Shown in pieces: positions 10,447 to 20,924 of a stretch of DNA of 64,000 bases. The notes under the pieces were generated by a model. The model was not told where the DNA came from, did no database searches, and worked only from the letters and a program-made list of their open reading frames with translations. Both the position numbers and the translations under genes were made by a program. The DNA comes from Endothia cerciana. Its lineage: Eukaryota > Ascomycota > Sordariomycetes > Diaporthales > Cryphonectriaceae. Position 1 is the first letter of the stretch. The number at the start of each line of letters is the position of its first letter. Location of the stretch: the NCBI GenBank assembly GCA_026119935.1, contig JALRMH010000012.1, positions 62,001-126,000 on the forward strand, written 5' to 3'.

Positions 10447-13400
10447 TGCAGTGGTCGTGAGGACTCGGCGTAGATCAGCGTTGCATGGACCTCACTCGAG
10501 GTGTCCGACCAGATGTCGCGTAGCTGTTATAGCTGCCGTAAAGCTCGTCTATGATCCCAAGGCCTTACGAACTCCGCACCCCGCCCAGACTGACAGGCGG
10601 TCAGAGGTGGGCTAAGCTTGGTCCAAGCATAGATACTATGGTACTTGATACGTCCGCGGCAGAAATCGTGAACCCCAAGTCCTCACCGACATGCCGACCT
10701 ATCAGACTCCGAAGTTGTCACCCTGGCAGCGGTCCAATCTAACTGCTTAGCTGCATGCCAGTTGCCTACTGCGGCCGGCGCCGGCGACTAGTTGAGTTTG
10801 GCCCCTTCCCGTGAGACTTAGCAATGCAGTTGCACGTACAGGTTGCCGAAGGGGGCGGCGGCGGTGAGACGATGAATGCATTGTCTCGGGGGACGGGCAA
10901 CTGTTCCCCGATGCACGAGCATATCGAATGCTTTGAATTGGTTGAATCCTGCTCCTAATTAGTTGCTACTGAAAAATAGTTAGTGCTCAGTGGGCATGGT
11001 TGTTCGCGTGCTTGTTGCCCGCAACCCTGGCAGATCGACCAACTCGATAGACTAGAGACTTGACACTACGGTTGATTGATTAGACGGCGTGATCCACAGC
11101 CAGTGTCACGACCTGACAGCTCGAATCTCCGCCCGCAGAGGGCGAGCAAGATTGATAAGTTTCTCCCTGGGGCTAAGCTGCGGAAATCCCGTCTCTCCTC
11201 GCTTAGCGAAAACAGGCCTTTACAAGGTGCTTTAGGGCCCGGGATCAGCGAGAATGGTCAATGACGGCCCGTCTGGGTAACCTGCACGGTAGATCCCGGA
11301 AGTTACCTATTCTTACCCTTTCCCACCCCACCTTCTTCTTCTTTCTTTCTTCCTTTTTCTCTTCTGAACTCTCTGGATGCGATTAATAAGCCTGGACAGA
11401 GACCTCTAGCTCCAGTCAGAGGTCTAAGAGGTGCCCCCCCCCCCCCCAGCGTGAGCAAGTTCGCACTCGCGTGGATTCTTGACCCCTGAGGACATGTACA
11501 GTCGATCTTCCGCTGAGGGCCCACCACTGCGAAACGTGCCTTGCCTAAGCGACGAGGTGAGGTCCTTACAAGTCCCTCTAGATCTCTGATTGCAGACCGT
11601 CGTCGGCGGAACGTTCAAACATGAGGCGCAAATTGGGTCTTGTACGGCGAGGATTATGAGCGGAGAGCCCTCTTATACTAATAGAAGCCCGGGGCGTTGA
11701 CCCGAGCGTTTTTACTTCCGGAGAATTTTGGAGCTGCCAGCTCCCACGTGGGAATGACCTCGCGGACTGCTCCGCTCATCGACTCGACAAACCCAGGCTG
11801 TCAACGTCGCGAGGCCGGCAGGGATGCTGGCAGACGAGGTTCGGGTTCATTGGACCCATCAGGAGGACTCCGGTGGTCCAGACCAGAATTGCTCACTTGG
11901 CGGCGGCGCAGATCAGGAACGTTGAAGACCTTCCAAGCATCGCGTGGTTCAGCGGTGTGAGCCCCAGTACTGTTCCTACCCAAGGTCTTCTCACCAGGAT
12001 TAGGCCGACGACCAGCCTTGATGCCTGAGCAGGTCTATGCTTACTATGCTGTTGGTCAGTGGGTGAGACCCAACGCAGTGTAGGGAAGAACCATCTAGTA
12101 TCAGCCCTCGACGCCAAACCCAAGCCCGAAGACATCATCACTGCTCCTTTCGTTTTTATCGCTAGCTGCCATGGTACACGCGAATCACGTGTTGATCTCT
12201 GCAGTTGTCATGATACTACGTAAGTCGTTATTAGCGCCCCTCGGGCCATTTCGTAATCTCGTATCTAGTGCAATGCCTCCCTGACCCGGGAAATTCGCTA
12301 CGGCACTACTATGGGATGTCACTCAACGCATACGCGGCACGGGGGATGCACTTCACTTATGGAAAATCACGTCCGTATGATTCCTTGTTTGGTAGCAATG
12401 CGATCACACCACGAACCCGTTTCTGGCCTATTCCGGCTGCCTGTGCGGACGGGAAAAGAAGCCGGTTGGTGTGCTCCACATTTACGCATAATACCATCAA
12501 CTAAAACTGGCCAGACACCTCATGGTGAAAATTCGGCCAGAGTAGCAAAACGTCCACATTCGCACCGAGGGGACGAGCCCCACCCACACACGCAGCCACA
12601 GAGGAACGTCGCAAAGCTAGGCATTCTGTAGTCTGGCGCTTGTGCCACCGTTGAAAAAGCTTCATATCTCACCACAGATCTGAGGAGAACTCACTTATAC
12701 TGACGATACTTCCAATGGTCAGTCTCAGGTCCGGAAACTTCAGGCTCCATGAAGTCTGGGTCCTTGACGACTGAGAGTATGTGAAGTTTGGGTGGTGGCG
12801 ACGTGTGAAAACTAATCAGTGCGAGCTGTACGGATGTAGATTGCACGGTCCTAGGGACAGAAATGATAACCTTGACAGCCTCTATTCCATGCCTAAATAG
12901 CCTACAGCATATGCGTCTCCATTTAAATTCCCAGTTACTTGGCGGCTTAGGTATAATGAATAAACGTTTATCCCAGCCTTCTTAATTACTATGATCAGCC
13001 TGATGTAACCCGCATGGCTGATGCAACGTTTAAAACCTTCCAAAACTTACTGTTCTCGGTGGTTTTACGATAGGGAATGTCGTGCCCTGTTCTAATACTG
13101 ACTAGGTTGCATTACGGCTATCGCTATACTGTCGTACCATGGTGGCACCCTGGTCTTCACTTGGTCTGGCCCGAATGCTGGTGCTGGTGCTGGGTGCTGG
13201 AGACCGGAGCCCCTTAATCCACCGTCCTCCCTCCCAAGAACAAGCACTGCCGAACATTTCCAGATTGGTACCCACAGAATAGGCTACTATGTACTATGTA
13301 GCATAGCACACCTCCGTTGATTACGAGTCAGCCATGAACTCATGTCTGCCACGACTGCGCTTTGGGTGTAAGCGGAGAGGTTCCCCAGAGCGTGGCGGAG

Positions 13401-13979
13401 GGCGGCCGCGCCGAGGCTCTCGGTAGAGGTACCCAGGCTGCACTAGGTTTCGGTACGGCCCTCACCAAGGGTCGGCGGGGAATGATCGTACTATGCAGAA
13501 GCTGGTAATCAGAACTGCACGTCGTAGCCAAGCGGGCTGCAGGCTTCGAATGTAACAACTATCCAATCCACCATGGCTATAGCCAGGCGAGGTGGATACT
13601 GCTTCGCTAAGCGCACGGGCTCGAGGTGTCAGTCGGAATAAGGAGGGATGGCTTCGGACAAGTCCCTCGGAAGCAACAGGTTCGTGGGAGAAGCCCTTCG
13701 AGTCCTCCCTGGCGGAGGTCCCGCCCCTGGTCCACATGGTTAAGGTATCCAAATGAGATTCTTTCCCTGAGTGTCGAGGTGGATAGGCGAGGTCTCCGCT
13801 TGTGAAGAACAAAAATATGGTAGGACCGCCACCGCCTCCGGAAGTTTTCAGACCTACTTTGTCTAGGCTATACACGATTCGCAACTCTCGGGCCACTTCA
13901 TGACCACCTCGACGTTATCAACAAAACATTGGGTCGACGGTTTATGGTTGATGGGCGAGTAAGGGTTGCGGCCGACAAC
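10447..13979. other. 3.5-kb gene-free region
   Basis: No supported gene between the divergent P450 and GPCR genes. Short open frames (for example 13462-13896 minus, 12311-12631 plus) lack recognisable motifs and plausible splice partners. A C run of about 14 lies near 11436-11450, and 12880-13160 is visibly richer in A+T. Eroded repeats are possible, but no terminal repeats or transposase motif were seen. Confidence 0.5.
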
Positions 13980-15699
13980 ATGCTTTTTCCTCCACGAGCA
14001 GCGAGGCTCGTCGTCTCGCTAGTGGCCTGCGCACTTCTCTCCTCCCCGGGTGCTGCTGGACAGTCCACCAGCAGGAGCATAACAACGTATACAGAGCTGG
14101 TTGCCAGCCTGCCCGAGTGCGAGGTACGTGCATACTCTGTCACCTCCGCGGCGATGCGTCGGCGCTGACGTGTCTCCCGCTTCAGGCATCATGCTTCACT
14201 TCCGCCGTCGCCAACTCGACTTGCACGACATCCGATTTGTCGTGTATATGCGCCAGCACGAACCAAGAATCGATTGTCGACTACATGAAGGTCTGCGGCA
14301 ACCCAGGTTGTACAGTAGATGACAGTCTGAGTGAGTACGGTCCGGATGGATGCATGTCTAGAATAAGCGCCCGGTGAACTGAAAGTGATTTGGCTGACAC
14401 CGCTCGCATAGAGGGGGAGAAATACGTCAGATTGGCCTGTGGCGCGACGGTGCACAATGAAGCCAGCCACCTGCGGTCGATCTCCTGGACACTCTACGCT
14501 GTCGCCCTCCTGTGTTTCGGAAGCCGTATCCTCGCACGGACACACCGGTTTGGCGGCGTATTCTGGTGGGATGACTGGTTCATCGTCGCCTCGTTCGCTG
14601 TTCTGTCTGCTGTATCCATCGGCGCTGAGCTCAGTAAGCCCGGCATGATCTGTTCACATCCAAGTGAATCACCGACATGCTGATAAGTGCGCAATAGTGT
14701 TTGATTTTGGCATGGGCCGTGACATATGGCAGCTTGACAGCACCAAAGTCACCATCGTCTTGATCGTGAGTCTTGTCCCGTGCGATCGCACTGCGTAACG
14801 ACCCTAACAAAGTTACTAGCTCTTCTATGTTGCCGAATTCGCCTATGTCATTGAGAGTGCCCTGACGAAGACGTCGATCGTAGTCCTATACCTGAGAATC
14901 TTTCCATCGAGAGGATTTCGGACGGCATGCCTCTCCCTGCTAGGCTTCATTGCCTGTTTCGCAATCGTATTCATCGTCACGCTTTTGACATATTGCGTGC
15001 CATTTTCCTATGTTTGGACGATGTGGGACCGAAGGCACAGCGGAACATGCATCAACATGACCGCACAGACATACGTTTGTGCCGCGTTGAATATCGTGAT
15101 GGATGTCACGATCTTCCTCATGCCCATACCTAAGCTGTGAGTCACCCTCACGATCTGCGATCAATCAACTATGTGGCTAATCCCTTGCCCACAGGTTGAA
15201 ACTCGAGACCGACTGGAGGACCAAGGTCGGCGTCATCTTCACATTCATGCTTGGACTCTTCGTCACGGTCTGCTCCATCGTGCGGCTCAAGTTCCTCGCC
15301 GGGTGGGCCAGTTCGACGAACCAGACGTACGACTACGCGAACCTCGCCCTGTGGTCCCTTATTGAGCTCAACGCGGGTGTCATCTGCGCTTGCCTACCGG
15401 GTATGGCCTCCCTCTTCAGGAGGCTCAGGAGGTCGCACGAGGAGAAGAAGAGGACCCAGTCATACGGGAACTCGTACGGGAACATCAGCAACGCAAGCCC
15501 GGGCGGCTCCCGCATGCTCAACAGTGGGCTGAGGTCGTACGGCGGCGGCGGCGGCGGCGGCGGAAAGGGGGACATCATGAAGACGACGAGCGTGAGCGTG
15601 CAGTACAAGCAGAGAGCGGACGATGAGCTGAGCGATGAGGTTGAACTGATGGATCAGGGTGTCCCTGATGCACTCAGACTCAACAGAATCAAGCGCTGA
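13980..15699 (+). CDS. CFEM-domain PTH11-type G-protein-coupled receptor
   Basis: Six exons (13980-14123, 14186-14330, 14412-14633, 14698-14765, 14820-15136, 15195-15699) give 466 residues. A signal peptide (MLFPPRAARLVVSLVACALL...) precedes an extracellular CFEM domain. Its eight cysteines are at about 47, 51, 61, 68, 70, 85, 90 and 106, with Asp65 in the position that can contact heme iron in CFEM proteins. Seven hydrophobic helices follow, with landmarks FWWDDWF after helix 2, GLGRDIW-like GMGRDIW, and LTKTSIVVLYLRIF. This is the rhodopsin-like module of Pth11-related receptors. The cytoplasmic tail is basic and contains eight glycines in a row (GGN codons, about 15541-15566). Pth11 itself is a surface-cue receptor in Magnaporthe; the ligand here is unknown. 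Expected location is the plasma membrane. Confidence 0.9.
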
Positions 15700-17092
15700 G
15701 GGATGGGGGACTTGGTCAGCGATAACGGGAGCTTCGACTCACTCTGTGCGCTATTCACACCAATACAACAGGACAGCCAAAATATGGCAATAGTAATTAA
15801 TTCAGAGATTCCCACTTACATCATACGCTTACTGGCCAGATGCCAGAAACATATTAAAGGGGCTGGGATACCTCGAGATAGCATTCGTATGCTCGGAACA
15901 AAACGTAAAGTGTGGCGGTCCATGTATACCAGGCCGGTGAGTACCATAACGGGACCCACTGTATACTGGAGCAGCAATGTAGATACAGAATCTTTTGCTA
16001 AGCTCGCATGATACCGTCTCCCGGAAGCCCAGACATTTCCAGCTGAGGATTTTCCAACGTGTCACTTTTCAAGAACACTATCGTTGTGTCCCCAGAACCT
16101 AACACCCGGTCTCAGCCTTCATAGAGAGTCTGAGGAGCGAAAAGGAGGCTATCCAGCTACGCCTCCGAGGCCCGTCGTCGAGTCCGGAGCTCCTTGAGAT
16201 CCGGCCAGCAATGACTCGGGGTCATCTGGGGCCCTCGGATGCAGGGATGGGAACGACGGCCGCTTCACTGCCACACTCGTATTTGCTTTTGCGCCGCCAT
16301 GCGAACATTAAATTCGACATGTCGCGTACAGAACACTTGCCTGGGAGTCAACAATTTCCTGTCACAATGGCTAGGAATCCATTGCAAAGATGTCACTCTC
16401 GGGGCACGTGTAGGTTCCTCCAGAGGTGGCACACGGCTCTCGACAAGGGCCACCGAGTCCGTTGCGGACGCTGACGATGAGCCCACCGATAACAATATGA
16501 TGGACGATGTCCTCATCTCAAACCGTGAGTCTTGGGAAGAGACGTCAAGAGACATGGGACAGATCCCACGCTCTTACTTTCCGCTTTGATGTGATCAGTG
16601 CCACCGCCCTTCCTAGATCGACCCTACGAACCCTCGTGTCCCAGGGGTCCACCACGCAGCGACCGTTTGTCGACCACATCCGCAAGCGCCTCCGAGAATC
16701 TCCGCCACCATCCACAGATGAGCATGTCTGGGCGACAAAGTCTCGCAGTCCTGTCTGGATCAAATCGCCTCCACACGCTGCATCTTCTCAAGCGAGCTTG
16801 CTCTGGAAGCTCTTCCGTAGTCGGTATCTAGGGGTGATTTTTCTTCTTCCCCAGCAGCAATATGAACAAGGCTGACCGGCTCGACCAAGCCTGACCCGAC
16901 CCACTTCGTCAGGTTCGTCGCAGAGGCAGAGGCAGAATAGACGACAGGCGACGGGCTCGACGAAGGCCCCGACAGGTTCAGCGGTGACATCGTGCAGGCC
17001 GTGCGGGCGCTCAGGGAGTCCAAGCTCGAGGCCACGCCCGAGCTGCTGGCTCCTCTAAAGGCACTTCTCGACAGCCTCAGCGGGTGCGCGAC
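15700..17092. other. Intergenic region with possible gene debris
   Basis: No intact gene. Around 16975-17090 an open segment encodes a peptide (QAVRALRESKLEATPELL...) that looks protein-like but matches no family I can name. It lies just before the decayed aldo/keto reductase and may be debris of another gene. Confidence 0.35.
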
Positions 17093-18214
17093 TTACTGCT
17101 CAGGTGCCTCGCCCGGGCCCATGAGGTTCCCGTCCACACGCGCGCGGAGAGCCAGGAGGCGGCTCCGGTGCAACTGATAGAGTCGGGGTTGACTGTTGCG
17201 GATGTGGCTTACTACTACGTATTTTGACCCTTCAGTCATCCTGTGACGGTAGAATCCGTGCTCGAAGGCGCCAGAGGGCGGGCACGATGGCTCAGCGGCC
17301 TGGCGGACTTTTTGCAGTTCCACTGGTGCGATGTAGGTAGGTCCTCGTAAGTGAGATGGTTCGAGGTTAGCACTAACCATGCCGCAAGTATACCTCAACA
17401 GAATATCTAGACATCCTAATCGAGCTAATCAGCGCAACAAGTACGAATTCAGAGCTCGTACCTAACCAGGTCCAGGTATGCCACTGTCCCGGGTTGTCTC
17501 TATTTGAGCGAGCGCTGATATGGGTCTTCTAGTTTTCTCTACCCAACGCCCGTCCACTGCAGAGGATGACCGCAGTGTGCGAAAAACACTGCATCAAGTT
17601 GTTGACCTACGGGTCGTTCGCAAGTGCTCACGGTACAGGAGTCTCTCCTTGGGACTCACGATATTGCCAGCAGATATAGAGACTAACGACGGGCTATTTT
17701 AAGTTGCGGAGGGTTCATCTCACCAAAATGGCTCCGCCAACCCATCCCCGAGATCTACTCCGAGGCCAGCCAACTGACGCCGTCCCAGCGCAAGGTGCGT
17801 CGTCGACCGGTCCGAGGGCGCGCAAGATCTCGTCTAACACCCACCGCAGTCTCTCGACATGCTCCAGAACTGGGGCACCTGGTCCGAGTTCCAGGTGCTC
17901 CTGCAGACCCTCTCCTCCGTAAGGTTGCGAAGAGGCACGGCCCGGAGATCTCCCCCACCAACGTTGCCATGAGATGGGTCCTGCAGCAGCCCGCCGTGTG
18001 TGCCGTCATTGTCGGTGCCTGGATGGGCGCCTCGAGCCATGCCCCGGACAGCCTGAACGTGTCCAGGTCCGAGCTGGACGGAAATGATATGACGGCGATC
18101 AGTTGCGTGGCGCTGGGCGACACACTGGGCTGGGCAAAGGCAGAGGCGGTGGTCGACCAGCTAGGTTACCGCGGGAACGAGTATCGTTCAATGCATTTAG
18201 ATGAAGACGGGTAG
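17093..18214 (+). pseudogene. Decayed aldo/keto reductase
   Basis: Separate pieces in family order are readable: PGPM-like segment near 17115-17130; DFLQFHWCDV (17306-17335; family LLQFHWWDY); TSTEYLDILIE to LVPNQVQ (17392-17475); FSLPNARPLQRM to KLLTYG (17533-17619); CGGFISPKWL to QLTPSQRK (17705-17794); SLDMLQNWGTWSEF (from 17850); VAKRHG to NVAMRWVLQQPAV (17918 onward), ending at TAG 18212-18214. Old introns with GT/AG and branch-like CTAAC remain. The N-terminal half, including the NADPH-site start and catalytic Asp/Tyr/Lys region, is missing or unreadable. About 25-30 residues after FHW are gone, and the frame breaks near 17911-17920. This is the fungal aldo/keto reductase type that uses NAD(P)H on carbonyl substrates. 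It is not expected to work. Confidence 0.72.
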
Positions 18215-18908
18215 CATGGTCTCAACATACGAGGCCTGCCTGCAGGTCTATCTTCTTGCTTGCCCGAGATGGACGAGTTTGCCACAGGAGGTTCACTCCG
18301 CCAGAGACTCAACGTTCCCCCACCGGAATTCCATAAGCCAAAATAGAGGAGACATGGATTCCCCTCGTATGTCTCTGTTAAAACGAGGCTTTGGCTGCGA
18401 TTAAAATCTTGGCATCAGCAATGCGCAGGTGACCACGGGTAAGCACAGAAACGCTCGACCACAAAGACCCCCCCCCGTAAGGCCTGTAATCAACTACACC
18501 ATATGGGATTGGTACGAAGATTCCCGATCACCATTTGTGCCTGGCTTCTGGGGTTTGTTCGGACCCTGAGATACAACGTGACCCGGGAGCCTTAGGCTAA
18601 TGGATGTTTTGGCCGGTAGATTGGCCGCCGATACGAGGTTGCTCACTAAGTGCCTCCTCTAGGGGGAGCCACACCGGCCGCCTGCGACTAGTCCAATACG
18701 AAAAAGGACGCATGATGCGAGTTGCTGAACGAAGTATTTACCACGAGTGGAAACCGCTGTGCTTGAGGCCTTCATATATAGCCGTCACGAAGGTCGTCGA
18801 GCTGCATGGAGGAGGAGCACATCCCGGGCCAACAATAGCTTCATTCCCAGGTTCCAAACCCGATTTATCCCCCACCGCCCCCCCCCCCCACCACAAACAA
18901 AAGACACA
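18215..18908. other. Intergenic region upstream of the small secreted protein gene
   Basis: No gene seen. It holds a C run near 18468-18474, a TATA-like stretch near 18773, and a pyrimidine-rich segment with a C run just before the ATG at 18909, typical of a fungal promoter and 5' leader. Confidence 0.5.
18773..18781 (+). promoter_or_regulatory. TATA-like element of the secreted-protein gene
   Basis: CATATATAG lies about 130 bases before the ATG at 18909, matching the TATA-to-ATG spacing of other genes in the window. Confidence 0.4.
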
Positions 18909-19505
18909 ATGCGAGGTTTCGCAAACTTCATGTTCATCGCCATCGTGGGTCTTCTCGCGGCCGTGTCCGCGAAGCCCATCGAGAAGCGCATCATCGCCGA
19001 ACAGTTCGACGTCTCTGCGTTCTACGCCGGCTGTGAGCCCCACGGCACCTTGTGCTCGTAAGTTTCTCGACAAGTCTTATATTTTTTTCTTCCTATTTCC
19101 CCCCCCCCCCCCCAAAAAATTGAGAAGATTTAACAAATCTTTTCCTTCCCCCTCCCCCCTCTCCCGGTGTAACCTACTGAGAGACGGCACGTCCCATCCA
19201 GCTTCTCGTTCCAGGTCGCGACCAACCAGGACCCCCTGCCGACCACCTGCAACGCCTCCCTCACCACCGCGTACACCCTCCCGGACGTCCCCTTCACCGC
19301 CTGCGAGGACGCCTCGTACATCTGGTCCTTCCGGGCCGTCGCGGTCGCCGGCGGGACCCCGTCCAACTACACCCTCATCCTCGCGGATGCCGGCGAGGGC
19401 CTGGCCGCCGCGCACATCTGGGACGCCGCGGAGTTCCCGACCCTCACGAGCGGGGCCAGCGTGTACCAGCAGTACGACGGCCCAACCTCGTTTGTGGTTC
19501 AGTAG
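18909..19505 (+). CDS. Small secreted cysteine protein, AA1/Alt a 1-like
   Basis: Two exons (18909-19057, 19202-19505) give 150 residues. A clear signal peptide (MRGFANFMFIAIVGLLAAVSA) is followed by KPIEKR, a possible Kex2 site. The mature part has four cysteines (AGCEPHGTLCSF, TTCN, TACED) and alternating hydrophobic residues suggesting a beta-rich fold. The FDVSAFYAGC...LCSF...C...C layout resembles AA1-like (Alternaria allergen 1 type) secreted proteins, some of which act at the plant interface; this match is by eye only. Exon 1 ends within a Ser codon (TC|C). The 144-bp intron holds T and C runs. It is probably extracellular; function is unproven. Confidence 0.75.
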
Positions 19506-20331
19506 GATAAGAGGTGTGGGATGTAATTACATATGTGACGGGAAATGGGGGGGCGAGTCGACGCCGGGGTTGACCCCTCGGCCAGACTGACGGCTGGGGC
19601 TGGCTGGGTACGGAAGAGTGTACAGTGAGGTGAGGGAAGACACCAGTTGTGCACGTGACATAGAGAAGAAAGAAGAAAAGGAAAAAGAAACAGATCTCTC
19701 TCTCTCTTCCCCTGCCAGCTTGCGAACAAGTTAAGTCTCGTGTGCCTCGGGTTTGATGTCGACTTCAGAGAGCCCTCCCACCTTGGAGGGTAGCTGCCAG
19801 CTCCCCCCCGGCGCGGCCACCATCGCCCAGAATCAATACCCGTGACCCAAGGGCGGCCCACGGCGCGTACCAAACCCTGAAGCCGTCCTCGTCGTCGTTG
19901 AGCGGGGCGAGGTCTTTCACGGGGCCGGCCAGCCCCTGCCCTCCCCTTCACTTCGGGCCGACGATGACCGGCTGGCGGACAGGTTTGGATGATGGGCGGA
20001 TGGGCGGGCGTTTCTTCCCGTCAGGTGTTCGTCGTAGTCACCTCGCATTCATCTACGACAGCGGGCTCCTCGGGAAGAGGTCGTACCAGCTGCGATTATC
20101 TCATCCCGTCTCATCCCTCGTAGGAATATCTGAGACAAGTCATGGTACTTGGGCTCGACCTCCGGGCCGGACGTCTCCGCCTCCGGCAGGCGGATCTTCC
20201 TGGAGTGAGTTCGACTAAGAGGCCTTACAAGGCGAGGGCCGGCAGGCTGTGGGAGGTAGTTGTCTTGGGGTGAGTGGTAGGACATCAAGATCATTTATCG
20301 CTCATTATCATCACTCGGCAGAAGTGGAACA

Positions 20332-20365
<34 letters not shown>

Positions 20366-20924
20366 CACTCATGACATTCGATTATCATTAACCCATATAT
20401 CCCCGGTCATCCCATTCCCTTCATTTCATATGATCGAACGAGGTCTCAACCAAGAGCCTATCTGTTCTGTGTGTGGTCCTTATCCCTGGCGGCGCGTGCC
20501 TTTTTATCCCATCCATCTCCCCCTCTTAACCCAACAATGATCCAATGTAGATAATCTAAACTCTCCACCAAATAAAACCACCCTGCATCATTATCGGAAT
20601 AAGGAATATTTCGTGTCATTTGCTTCATCATCAGACGAGGGAAGCCAGTCCCAAGTCCCCCAAGGCCTGGGGAGAGGTGGAGGTAGTTTCGTCGTCATCC
20701 CGTCTCATCATGATCATCTGCGCAGCAGAAAAAGAACAAGGTAAAAAGACGAAATACCAAAACCTTCCCGACCCAACGCCTGGCGTGTCATGTACACCGC
20801 CCCCATTCATCATCATCAAAAATATCCTCATAGACAGGGAGCCCCACCTTCAGGATGGTAAGGTTGGCCGTTTGAATAAAAAGGTGTGAGAGTGAAAGGG
20901 GGGGGAGGGGGGAAGGGGGCCCGC
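19506..20924. other. Intergenic region with GT microsatellite
   Basis: No gene seen. It contains the (GT)n tract at 20335-20363 and lies between the 3' ends of the secreted-protein gene and the convergent unknown gene that ends at 20925. Confidence 0.5.
20335..20363. repeat. (GT)n microsatellite
   Basis: About 14 uninterrupted GT units in noncoding DNA. Confidence 0.9.

Noticed and set aside
13462..13896. 144-codon minus-strand frame before the GPCR gene
   Set aside because: Composition is irregular and there is no conserved motif or exon continuity.
1..18214. Classical secondary-metabolite gene cluster
   Set aside because: No PKS, NRPS, terpene cyclase, DMATS or transporter is present, and spacers are large; kept only as a cautious finding.
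18604..19590. 328-codon plus-strand frame over the small secreted protein
   Set aside because: It reads through the promoter and intron in another frame, and its sequence is Ser/Pro/Arg-rich noise.
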